Source of the DNA: Streptomyces sp. ALI-76-A
Lineage (GTDB): Bacteria; Actinomycetota; Actinomycetes; Streptomycetales; Streptomycetaceae
Direction: 5' to 3'
DNA length: 64,000 nt
Assembly (NCBI RefSeq): GCF_030287445.1
Contig: NZ_JASVWB010000002.1
Location: forward strand, 5,332,001 to 5,396,000
In this document: positions 27,518 to 36,102 of the stretch, piece by piece
How positions within the stretch are numbered: the stretch's first letter is position 1
Layout of the letters: each line of letters starts with the position of its first letter
Notes under the pieces: model-generated
What the model was told of the DNA's origin: nothing
The model's input: the letters and a program-made list of their open reading frames with translations, nothing else
Databases searched by the model: none
Position numbers and translations under genes: made by a program

Positions 27518-28414
27518 GTGATCGAGGCCCGTCATCTCCGCGTGCTGCGCGCCGTCGCCGCCACCGGCTCCTTCTCGGCGGCGGGACGCGAACTGGGCTG
27601 CACCCAGCCCGCCGTCAGCCAGCAGATGAAGGCCCTGGAGGCGTCCGTGGGCACCCCCCTGCTGATCCGCACCGGACGTGAGATGCGGCTGACCCAGGCC
27701 GGCGAGGCCCTCGTACGGCACGCCGCCGGGATCCTCTCCGGGCTGACCGCGGCCGAGGAGGAGGTCGCCGCCATCGCGGGCCTGCGCGCGGGCCGGGTCC
27801 GGCTCGTCTCCTTCCCCAGCGGCAGCTCCACGCTCGTCCCCGCCGCCCTCGCCGCCCTGCGCGCCGAACACCCGGGCACCCGTGTCTCGCTGGAGGAGGC
27901 CGAGCCGCCCCGGTCCGTCGAACTCCTGCGCGAGGGTGACTGCGATGTGGCCCTCGCCTTCCGCTACGAGGGCGCGGCGGGCGCCGAGGAGTGGGACGAC
28001 CTCGTCGTGCGGCCCCTGCTGACGGACCGTCTGGTCGCCCTCGTCCCCGAACGGCACCGCCTCGCGCGCGCGTCGTCCGTCGCCATCGGGGAACTCGCCC
28101 GGGAGCCGTGGATCGCGGGCTGCCCGCGCTGTCGCGGGCAACTGGTGGAGGTGTGCGAGGGCGCCGGCTTCACGCCCCGCATCGACTTCGCGACCGACGA
28201 CTATCCGGCGGTGGTGGGCCTGGTGGGCGCCGGCCTCGGGGTCGCCGTCCTGCCCCAGCTCGCCGTCGAGTCCGTACGGCCCCGGGGCGCGCGCACGGTG
28301 ACCCTGGAACCGGCGGTGCGCCGGGAGATCGTCGCCCTCACGCTGCCCGACCTGGCGCAGGTGCCGGCGGTGGCGGCGACGCTGGACCAGCTGACGCTGG
28401 CCGCGGCCCGCTGA
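27518..28414 (+). CDS. LysR-family transcriptional regulator
   Basis: 298 residues. The N-terminal winged helix-turn-helix (LRVLRAVAATGSFSAAGREL, TQPAVSQQMKALE) is followed by a periplasmic-binding-like effector domain (about 90-295) with GLGVAVLPQLAVESV. GTG 27518 is chosen; TATGCT lies 7 bp upstream and could be a -10 box for a leaderless message, while ATG 27506 is an alternative start. The divergent MOSC gene is the likely target. The CPRCRG segment near residue 205 places two Cys in the effector domain, possibly a thiol or metal site. Confidence 0.92.
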   Translation: MIEARHLRVLRAVAATGSFSAAGRELGCTQPAVSQQMKALEASVGTPLLIRTGREMRLTQAGEALVRHAAGILSGLTAAEEEVAAIAGLRAGRVRLVSFPSGSSTLVPAALAALRAEHPGTRVSLEEAEPPRSVELLREGDCDVALAFRYEGAAGAEEWDDLVVRPLLTDRLVALVPERHRLARASSVAIGELAREPWIAGCPRCRGQLVEVCEGAGFTPRIDFATDDYPAVVGLVGAGLGVAVLPQLAVESVRPRGARTVTLEPAVRREIVALTLPDLAQVPAVAATLDQLTLAAAR

Positions 28415-28462
28415 CGACGGTCCGTCCGCAGCGCCTGCCGTCGACCGCCGGAAGAACCCGCC

Positions 28463-28493
28463 GGAAAAAACAAGGGCACGCCTACGCGTGCCC
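28463..28493 (-). terminator. intrinsic terminator of whiD
   Basis: Read on the minus strand, an 8-bp GC stem (28486-28493 with 28474-28481, loop of four) is followed by TTGTTTTTT. This is the only classical T-tailed terminator in the window. It ends 20 bp after the whiD stop. Confidence 0.92.
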
Positions 28494-28512
28494 GCCTTGC
28501 AGAAACGTTCCT

Positions 28513-28842
28513 TCAGCTGTTCGAAGCGGTGTCACCACCGCCGGCCGACGCCGACACCAGCCGGTGGCGCGCCCGCCCCATGAGTTCCTCGCGCTCGTCC
28601 TCGGTCAGCCCGCCCCAGACGCCGTACGGCTCCCTCACCGCCAGCGCGTGCGCCGCGCACTGCGCACGCACCGGGCACCTCATGCAGACCTCCTTGGCCG
28701 AGTTCTCACGAGCGCTCCGGGCCGCCCCGCGCTCGCCCTCCGGATGAAAGAAGAGCGAGCTGTCCACCCCGCGGCAGGCGGCCAGGAGCTGCCAGTCCCA
28801 CAGGTCCGCGTTCGGTCCGGGAAGGCGGGAGAAATCTGCCAT
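28513..28842 (-). CDS. whiD: WhiB-family [4Fe-4S] sporulation regulator WhiD
   Basis: 109 residues, nearly identical by eye to the remembered S. coelicolor WhiD (112 residues). Four iron-sulfur ligands C23, C53, C56 and C62 are in place, with the G(V/I)WGG turn near 74-78 and the basic C-terminal helix (MGRARHRLV) for DNA contact. WhiD is needed for late sporulation and binds region 4 of the principal sigma factor. The C-terminal tail differs from the remembered sequence. It is divergent from bldM across a 380-bp AT-richer spacer and ends in a T-tailed terminator. Confidence 0.96.
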   Translation of the reverse strand: MADFSRLPGPNADLWDWQLLAACRGVDSSLFFHPEGERGAARSARENSAKEVCMRCPVRAQCAAHALAVREPYGVWGGLTEDEREELMGRARHRLVSASAGGGDTASNS

Positions 28843-28918
28843 TGCGTGACCCCTTGTCGCCGTTCTGGGCGGATACGGTGTCCACGACCGTACATCTACG
28901 ATCTAAGGAGATGAAAAT

Positions 28919-29047
28919 ATGACTCATTGCGAATCTAGCTCCAGACACCGGCAAATAGGAAGAAATGCGGCTGAATGGGGCACGCCTTGTAATGAAAGGC
29001 CGCCGGTGCGCCGCGCATGTCTGCACCGTGTCCGAGCCCTCACGTAG
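28919..29047 (+). CDS. possible 42-residue cysteine-containing microprotein between whiD and bldM
   Basis: ATG 28919 has AAGGAG (28905-28910) at 8-bp spacing. A three-codon frame ATG-AAA-ATA-TGA (28911-28922) overlaps it. The 42 codons include ones rare in Streptomyces (ATA, AGA twice, TCT, CAA, AAT twice) and three Cys (4, 24, 34), and stop at TAG 29045, 24 bp before the sigma-BldN promoter of bldM. Codon usage is unlike a normal gene, so it may be a regulatory leader, a poorly translated peptide, or chance in an AT-rich promoter spacer. The rest of 28843-29223 holds whiD and bldM promoters. Confidence 0.35.
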   Translation: MTHCESSSRHRQIGRNAAEWGTPCNERPPVRRACLHRVRALT

Positions 29048-29071
29048 AGTGCCGAAGATGGCACACGGCCC

Positions 29072-29099
29072 CGTAACTCTTTCGAGTGACCGTCGTTGA
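29072..29099 (+). promoter_or_regulatory. sigma-BldN-type promoter of bldM
   Basis: CGTAAC (29072-29077) and CGTTGA (29094-29099) with a 16-bp spacer equal the published sigma-BldN-dependent bldM p1 consensus. The ATG of bldM lies 125 bp further. An AGTGAC word inside the spacer (29086-29091) resembles half of a BldD box. Confidence 0.92.
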
Positions 29100-29223
29100 G
29101 AGTGCGGAGGCGGTTGGAAACACAAGCGCTCGGGCAGGCGTCCGAGACGGTCGACCGCACAGGTGACGATTTCGTACCAGCCTGGAGGCTCAAGGTGACG
29201 TGCATCAGCTGCGGAGGACGGTC

Positions 29224-29835
29224 ATGACATCCGTCCTCGTCTGCGACGACTCCCCGCTTGCCCGAGAGGCGCTCCGCCGCGCGGTCGCGACCGTGCCCGG
29301 CGTCGAGCGCGTGACGACCGCGGCCAACGGCGAGGAAGTCCTCCGCCGCTGGGGCGCCGACCGTTCGGACCTGATTCTGATGGACGTACGCATGCCCGGA
29401 CTGGGCGGCGTCGAGACCGTCCGGCGGCTGCTGTCCGCCGACCCGGGGGCGCGCATCATCATGCTCACCGTCGCCGAGGACCTCGACGGCGTGGCCCTCG
29501 CGGTCGCCGCCGGCGCCCGCGGCTACCTGCACAAGGACGCCTCCCGCGCGGAACTGCGGGCGACCGTCACGCAGGCGCTCGCCGACCCGACCTGGCGGCT
29601 GGCTCCCCGTCGGCTGCGCTCCGCCGAGATGGGCGCCGCGCCCACGCTCACCGCGCGTGAGATCCAGGTCCTCGAAGGCATGAGCCACGGCCGCTCCAAC
29701 GCGGAGATCGGCCGTGAGCTGTTCCTCTCCGAGGACACCGTCAAGACACACGCCCGGCGGCTGTTCAAGAAGCTGGGCGCCTCGGACCGGGCCCACGCCG
29801 TGGCGCTCGGTTTCCGGTGGGGCCTGGTGCGCTGA
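29224..29835 (+). CDS. bldM: orphan response regulator BldM
   Basis: 203 residues from ATG 29224, preceded by GGAGG; an in-frame ATG at 29200 is not needed. The receiver domain (about 1-120) retains D54 in ILMDVRMPG but is of the atypical class not controlled by phosphorylation. The C-terminal LuxR/FixJ helix-turn-helix (about 140-200) reads LTAREIQVLEGMSHGRSNAE, FLSEDTVKTHARRLFKKLG. BldM activates early developmental genes as a homodimer and late genes as a heterodimer with WhiI (known). Its sigma-BldN promoter and the divergent whiD fix the identity. Confidence 0.97.
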   Translation: MTSVLVCDDSPLAREALRRAVATVPGVERVTTAANGEEVLRRWGADRSDLILMDVRMPGLGGVETVRRLLSADPGARIIMLTVAEDLDGVALAVAAGARGYLHKDASRAELRATVTQALADPTWRLAPRRLRSAEMGAAPTLTAREIQVLEGMSHGRSNAEIGRELFLSEDTVKTHARRLFKKLGASDRAHAVALGFRWGLVR

Positions 29836-30310
29836 GCGGGGGCGCGTGGGCCGAAGCGGGGATACGGGCATCCCCGTCCGCCACGAGGCGGGCGGGGCCG
29901 GGACAGCCGGGGGAAGGTGGGGCGCGCCCCCGCACCGCCCGGCGCGCGCTCGCCGCACCGGTTGCAGATCCCGGTCGTTGCCCCGCCACTCCCGGCTCCG
30001 CCGGAGCGCGGGGACTCCCGTCGAGGGCCGCTGCCCGGCCCGCCGGGAGCATGTGCCGGCTGCGGCGCCGGACGCCGGGGCCGTACCCGTACCTCCCCGG
30101 AGGCGCTCGGTGAAAGGGCCCGCCGGATGCCCGCTGCTGGTTTCGCCGCGGATGCCGCATCCTTGAGGTGTGGAGTTCCTCGGGGACGAGTCGGACGAGC
30201 GGGAGGGGAGGGCGCGAGGAATGAGTTCCGGCGCACCTGCTCATAACGCTTCGGTGCACAACGACCAGCGCGATGCCACGGATCGCACGCCGTCAAGGCA
30301 CCATGGATCG
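29836..30310 (+). other. 475-bp spacer and probable leader of the sigma gene
   Basis: No gene is supported. The last 90 bp (30221-30310) form an in-frame extension of the sigma gene with GAGGGGAGGG before ATG 30221, but about a third of its codons end in A or T, unlike real Streptomyces coding DNA. It is read here as untranslated leader. Confidence 0.6.
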
Positions 30311-30898
30311 ATGCGCGACGACGAGGCGGGCACGGCCCCGGGGGCGATCGGCGGGCTCGTCCACCGCGCCGTCGACGGGGACGAGCAGGCCACGCACGAC
30401 CTGCTGGCTCATGTCCACCCCCTGGCCCTGCGCTACTGCCGTACCCGTCTGTCCCGGCTTCCGGGCGACGCCCGGCACTTCGTCGAGGACCTCGCCCAGG
30501 AGGTCTGCGTCGCGGTCCTGCTGGCCCTGCCGCGCTACAAGGACACCGGACGTCCGTTCGAGGCGTTCGTCTTCGCCATCGCCGCGCACAAGGTCGCCGA
30601 CCTCCAGCGGGCGGCGATGCGGCACCCCGGCTCGACGGCCGTCCCCTCGGACGAGATGCCCGAGCGGCCGGACGACTCCCTCGGCCCGGAGGAGCGGGCG
30701 CTGCTGAGCAGCGACGCCGAATGGGCCAAGAAACTGCTGGCCAACCTGCCCGAGAACCAGCGCGAGCTGCTGCTGCTGCGGATCGCGGTGGGCTTGACGG
30801 CGGAGGAGACGGGGCAGATGTTGGGAATGTCACCCGGTGCGGTCCGTGTGGCCCAGCACCGGGCGCTGAGCAGGCTGCGGGCGCTGGCGGAGCAGTAG
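30311..30898 (+). CDS. shbA: ECF sigma factor of the ShbA/SigD type
   Basis: 195 residues from ATG 30311; codon bias becomes coding-like exactly here (ATG 30221 would add 30 atypical residues). Region 2 spans about 15-90 ([40 protein letters not shown]) and region 4 about 135-195 ([40 protein letters not shown]). Its place between the whiB-like/bldM genes and guaB equals that of M. tuberculosis sigD. In Streptomyces the sigma at this locus is, as I recall, ShbA, which drives transcription of the principal sigma gene hrdB. The symbol rests on synteny and memory. No anti-sigma gene follows, unlike sigD-rsdA. Confidence 0.82.
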   Translation: MRDDEAGTAPGAIGGLVHRAVDGDEQATHDLLAHVHPLALRYCRTRLSRLPGDARHFVEDLAQEVCVAVLLALPRYKDTGRPFEAFVFAIAAHKVADLQRAAMRHPGSTAVPSDEMPERPDDSLGPEERALLSSDAEWAKKLLANLPENQRELLLLRIAVGLTAEETGQMLGMSPGAVRVAQHRALSRLRALAEQ

Positions 30899-31003
30899 GA
30901 CCCGGTGAACAGGCGCCGCGGCGCTCACGTACGAACATCTGAAGCCCCGGGACGCCCGGAGCGACCCGGAACCGTGGAATTCGGGACCTTCGCTTCCCGT
31001 TAG

Positions 31004-32551
<1,548 letters not shown>

Positions 32552-32577
32552 CGCGCACGCGCGCGTGCAGTGCGCCG

Positions 32578-32608
32578 AGGGCGGTCCCGCAGCATCCGGG
32601 GCCGCCCT
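32578..32608 (+). terminator. hairpin between guaB and guaB3
   Basis: An 11-bp stem with one G-U pair (32578-32588 with 32598-32608, nine-base loop) lies 27 bp after guaB. It may attenuate or separate the two messages. Confidence 0.65.
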
Positions 32609-32667
32609 TGTCGTACCCGTCGGCGATACTGGAAGACGCTGAAACGCATCAGGGAAAGGCCACACAC

Positions 32668-33792
32668 GTGACTGAGATCGAGATCGGGCGCGGCAAGCGC
32701 GGCCGCCGGGCGTACGCCTTCGACGACATCGCCGTCGTCCCCAGCCGCCGTACGCGGGACCCGAAGGAGGTCTCGATCGCCTGGCAGATCGACGCCTACC
32801 GTTTCGAGCTGCCGTTCCTGGCCGCTCCCATGGACTCGGTCGTCTCCCCGGCCACCGCGATCCGCATCGGCGAGCTCGGCGGTCTCGGGGTGCTGAACCT
32901 CGAAGGCCTGTGGACACGGCACGAGGACCCGCAGCCGCTGCTGGACGAGATCGTCGGCCTGCCGGTCGAGGCCGCGACCCGCCGCCTCCAGGAGATCTAC
33001 GCCGCTCCCATCAAGGAGGAACTGATCGGGCAGCGCCTCAAGGAGGTGCGTGACTCGGGCGTCGTCACCGCCGCCGCGCTCTCCCCGCAGCGCACCGCCG
33101 AGTTCTCCAAGGTGGTCGTGGACGCGGGCGTGGACATCTTCGTCATCCGCGGCACCACGGTCTCGGCGGAGCACGTCTCCGGTTCGCACGAGCCGCTGAA
33201 CCTGAAGCAGTTCATCTACGAGCTCGACGTCCCGGTGATCGTCGGCGGCTGTGCCACGTACACCGCGGCCCTGCACCTGATGCGCACCGGCGCGGCGGGC
33301 GTCCTGGTCGGCTTCGGCGGCGGCGCGGCGCACACCACGCGCAACGTGCTGGGCATCCAGGTACCGATGGCCACCGCGGTCGCCGACGTGGCCGCGGCCC
33401 GCCGCGACTACATGGACGAGTCCGGCGGCCGGTACGTGCACGTGATCGCGGACGGCGGCGTCGGCTGGTCCGGCGACCTGCCCAAGGCGATCGCCTGCGG
33501 TGCGGACGCGGTGATGATGGGCTCCCCGCTCGCGCGCGCGACCGACGCGCCGGGCCGGGGCCACCACTGGGGCATGGAGGCCGTCAACGAGGAGCTGCCG
33601 CGCGGCAAGAAGGTCGACCTCGGCACGGTCGGCACCATCGAGGAGGTGCTCGCGGGCCCGTCCCACACCCCGGACGGCTCGATGAACTTCTTCGGCGCCC
33701 TGCGCCGCGCCATGGCCACCACCGGCTACAGCGAGCTCAAGGAGTTCCAGCGCGTCGAGGTGACCGTCGCGGACTCCGTGCACCGGCGCTAG
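32668..33792 (+). CDS. guaB3: GuaB3 family IMP dehydrogenase-related protein
   Basis: 374 residues from GTG 32668 with AGGGAAAGG upstream. The (beta/alpha)8 barrel lacks CBS domains, and the loop equivalent to the IMPDH catalytic-cysteine loop reads GFGGGAAHTTRNVLG, with no Cys at the usual place. The segment IVGGCATYTAALHLMRTGAA is typical of GuaB3. The family always sits next to guaB in actinobacteria. It has long been called an IMPDH paralogue of unknown activity; recent work on cyanobacterial GuaB3, as I recall, reports GMP reductase activity. That activity in this protein is inferred only. Confidence 0.93.
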   Translation: MTEIEIGRGKRGRRAYAFDDIAVVPSRRTRDPKEVSIAWQIDAYRFELPFLAAPMDSVVSPATAIRIGELGGLGVLNLEGLWTRHEDPQPLLDEIVGLPVEAATRRLQEIYAAPIKEELIGQRLKEVRDSGVVTAAALSPQRTAEFSKVVVDAGVDIFVIRGTTVSAEHVSGSHEPLNLKQFIYELDVPVIVGGCATYTAALHLMRTGAAGVLVGFGGGAAHTTRNVLGIQVPMATAVADVAAARRDYMDESGGRYVHVIADGGVGWSGDLPKAIACGADAVMMGSPLARATDAPGRGHHWGMEAVNEELPRGKKVDLGTVGTIEEVLAGPSHTPDGSMNFFGALRRAMATTGYSELKEFQRVEVTVADSVHRR

Positions 33793-33811
33793 TTGGACGG
33801 TACGACGCGGA

Positions 33812-33845
33812 GGGGCCGCCCACCTGACGGTGGGCGGCCCCTTCC
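33812..33845. terminator. bidirectional terminator between guaB3 and the convergent membrane gene
   Basis: A perfect 13-bp stem (33812-33824 with 33829-33841) has a TGAC loop and is followed by TTCC. The genes on both sides converge on it. Confidence 0.88.
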
Positions 33846-33886
33846 CGGTACGTACCCGGCGCAGCGGGCACGCGGCGGGCACGTGC

Positions 33887-34453
33887 TTACGCGGCGGCCT
33901 TCTTGGCGCCGGAGAACGCGGCGAACGCGCCGATGCCGAGGAACAGGAAGGTCATCACGTCGGCCTCCTCGCTCCAGCTCTTGGTCACCAGGTCGAAGTA
34001 GTCCGTGAGGATGGTCGTCACGGACATGCCGCTGTCGTCGGCGCCGATCATCGCGATGCCGAGGAGCTGGCCCGCGTAGACGGCTCCCAGGGACAGGGCC
34101 GCGCTCACCACGGGCAACACCGGGTGGGAGCCGCCGAGCTTGCCCGCGGCGAAGCCGATGAGGAAGCCGACGCCGACGGCCGCGTAGCCGATCTCGTACT
34201 CGGTGGCGCCGACGATGGCGCCGTAGATGCCGGCCGTCACCAGGGCGGCGACGACGGCGACGACCAGGCCGAGAGCGACGTTGCTGCCGGCCTGGGCGGG
34301 CGGCGCCGGGGCGAACGGTGCCGGGGGAGGGGGCACGGCGCCCGGGTGCTGGGCGTACGGATTGCCGCCGTCGGTGGGCTGCGGCGCGGCGCCGGGCTGC
34401 TGGGCGTACGGGTTGCCCTCGGCGGGCTGCGGCGGTGGCGTTGACTGAGCCAT
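33887..34453 (-). CDS. proline-rich four-span membrane protein, function unknown
   Basis: 188 residues from ATG 34453. The first ~55 residues form a Pro/Gln-rich cytoplasmic tail with two NPYAQ(Q/H)PGA repeats. Hydrophobic spans follow at about 58-80, 86-105, 112-136 and 163-183, with a KSWSEEADVMTF loop before the last. The NPYAQQPG/PPPPAPFAPAPP style is common for Streptomyces small membrane proteins that sit near the cell-division or secretion machinery, but no function can be assigned. It is convergent with guaB3; the nucleotide-sugar dehydrogenase gene lies 146 bp upstream on the same strand. Confidence 0.82.
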   Translation of the reverse strand: MAQSTPPPQPAEGNPYAQQPGAAPQPTDGGNPYAQHPGAVPPPPAPFAPAPPAQAGSNVALGLVVAVVAALVTAGIYGAIVGATEYEIGYAAVGVGFLIGFAAGKLGGSHPVLPVVSAALSLGAVYAGQLLGIAMIGADDSGMSVTTILTDYFDLVTKSWSEEADVMTFLFLGIGAFAAFSGAKKAAA

Positions 34454-34599
34454 GACAGAAATCCCCCCACGTCCCTCGCGGGACCGGTGACGAGCGGTGT
34501 GGTGTGCGCACGAACGTGCGACGGAACCCGCGCACGCATGTGCGACGAGTCGCCGAAGAGTAGCAGGCACCCCTGCCCGGTTCACCCGGAAATTCGCCC

Positions 34600-35811
34600 T
34601 CAGATCCGGTGGGCCGCCCCGGTCGGCGTGGCCCCTCGCGTGTCCAGCAGCAGCTGGGCCTTCACCGACAGGCCCTGGAGGTCGTACGTGCGGTGCTGCT
34701 GGAGCAGGATCGTCAGATCGGCGTCCGCGGCGGCCTCGTAGAGCGAGTCCGCGCGCGGGACCGGGCGGTCCAGGACGCTCCAGGACGGGACGTGCGGGTC
34801 GTGGTAGCTGACGGCGGCGCCCAGCTCCATCAGCCGGACGGCGATCTCCTGGGCGGGGGTGGCCTGCTGGTCGGCGAGGTCGGGCTTGTAGGTGACGCCG
34901 AGCAGCAGGACGCGGGCGCCGCGCGCCGACTTGCCGTGCTCGTTGAGGAGGGTCGCGGCGCGCTGGATGACGTACCGGGGCATCTGACTGTTGACCTGCT
35001 GGGCCAGTTCCACCATGCGCAGGGTACGGCCGGAGCCGCTGCCGGCCAGGTCCTGGGGGACGGTGTGGCCGCCGACGCCGGGACCGGGGCGGAAGGCCTG
35101 GAAGCCGAACGGCTTGGTCTCGGCGCAGCGGATGACGTCCCACAGGTCGACGCCCAGGTCGTGGCAGAGGACCGCCATCTCGTTGACGAGGGCGATGTTG
35201 ACGTGGCGGTAGTTGCTCTCCAGGAGCTGCACGGTCTCCGCCTCGCGCGGTCCACGCGCGCGTACCACCTTGTCGGTGAGACGGCCGTAGAAGGCGGCGG
35301 CCGACTCGGTGCAGGCGGGGGTGAGCCCGCCGATCACCTTGGGTGTGTTGGCGGGCGTGAAGTCGCGGTTGCCGGGGTCGACCCGGCTGGGCGAGTAGGC
35401 GAGGTGGAAGTCGCGGCCCGCGCGCAGTCCGGAACCCTCCTCGAGCAGTGGACGCAGGAAGTCCTCCGTCGTCCCCGGCCGCACGGGTGACTCCAGGATC
35501 ACCGTGGTGTGCGGGCGCAGGTGTGCGGCCAGGGTGCGGGCGGCCGTCTCCACCTGGCTCAGGTCCAGTCCGCCGTCCGCGGCCCGTGGGGTGGGGGCGC
35601 AGATGACGGCGGTGCGCACCCGGCCGAGTCCGGCGGGGCCGGTGGCGTGCCGGAAGCCCCCCGAGAGCATCCGGCGCAGTTCGGCGGGGCTGAGGGAGCC
35701 GGGCTCGGGTCCGGTCGGGTAGCCCAGGGTGGCGATGCCGGCGGCGACGGCGGCCTGGGCCAGGGGCAGTCCGTAGGGGCCGAGTCCGATCACGGCGAGA
35801 TCTGCGGGCAT
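34600..35811 (-). CDS. nucleotide-sugar dehydrogenase family protein with Thr in place of the catalytic Cys
   Basis: 403 residues. The fold matches UDP-glucose/UDP-N-acetylglucosamine 6-dehydrogenases: NAD site AVIGLGPYGLPLAQAA, central helix QLLESNYRHVNIALVNEMAV and C-terminal UDP domain VLLLGVTYKPDLADQQATPA. The active-site strand, normally GxGGHCxPxDP, reads GPGVGGHTVPQDL, so T250 replaces the catalytic cysteine that forms the thioester. The loop lysine and Asn positions look altered too. It may be an NAD-dependent enzyme of changed reaction (alcohol/aldehyde step only) or a non-catalytic homologue. No glycosyltransferases are adjacent. Confidence 0.85.
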   Translation of the reverse strand: MPADLAVIGLGPYGLPLAQAAVAAGIATLGYPTGPEPGSLSPAELRRMLSGGFRHATGPAGLGRVRTAVICAPTPRAADGGLDLSQVETAARTLAAHLRPHTTVILESPVRPGTTEDFLRPLLEEGSGLRAGRDFHLAYSPSRVDPGNRDFTPANTPKVIGGLTPACTESAAAFYGRLTDKVVRARGPREAETVQLLESNYRHVNIALVNEMAVLCHDLGVDLWDVIRCAETKPFGFQAFRPGPGVGGHTVPQDLAGSGSGRTLRMVELAQQVNSQMPRYVIQRAATLLNEHGKSARGARVLLLGVTYKPDLADQQATPAQEIAVRLMELGAAVSYHDPHVPSWSVLDRPVPRADSLYEAAADADLTILLQQHRTYDLQGLSVKAQLLLDTRGATPTGAAHRI

Positions 35812-36102
35812 GACGTGGGCCGTCCTTCCCAGTAACCGAAGCGGGACAGGTGCGCAAGCCCGGTGGACAGGATGGGCGAGCGCAATGTCAGACTAGGAGT
35901 AAATATGACCGTTATGCGGGATTGGTTCCGTGTGTCTTCTGGTCGGTCCGTGCGGGTGCGACCGGCACTCCGTGAAGGTTGTCCACAGGCTCGGGCCCGT
36001 GGTGGCTGAACTTGGGCAAGCCGGTCAGAATTTGGGCATGGGGGATACGGACCGGGCCACTCCTCACGGGTGACACCGGCACGACCGACAGCGGAGGCAG
36101 TG

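Noticed and set aside
30221..30310. N-terminal extension of the ECF sigma from ATG 30221
   Set aside because: About a third of the codons end in A/T, unlike the rest of the gene; kept only as a noted alternative.
33887..35857. Single 656-codon minus-strand frame joining the membrane protein and the sugar-dehydrogenase region
   Set aside because: The upstream part is a shifted frame of the dehydrogenase; the real membrane gene starts at ATG 34453.
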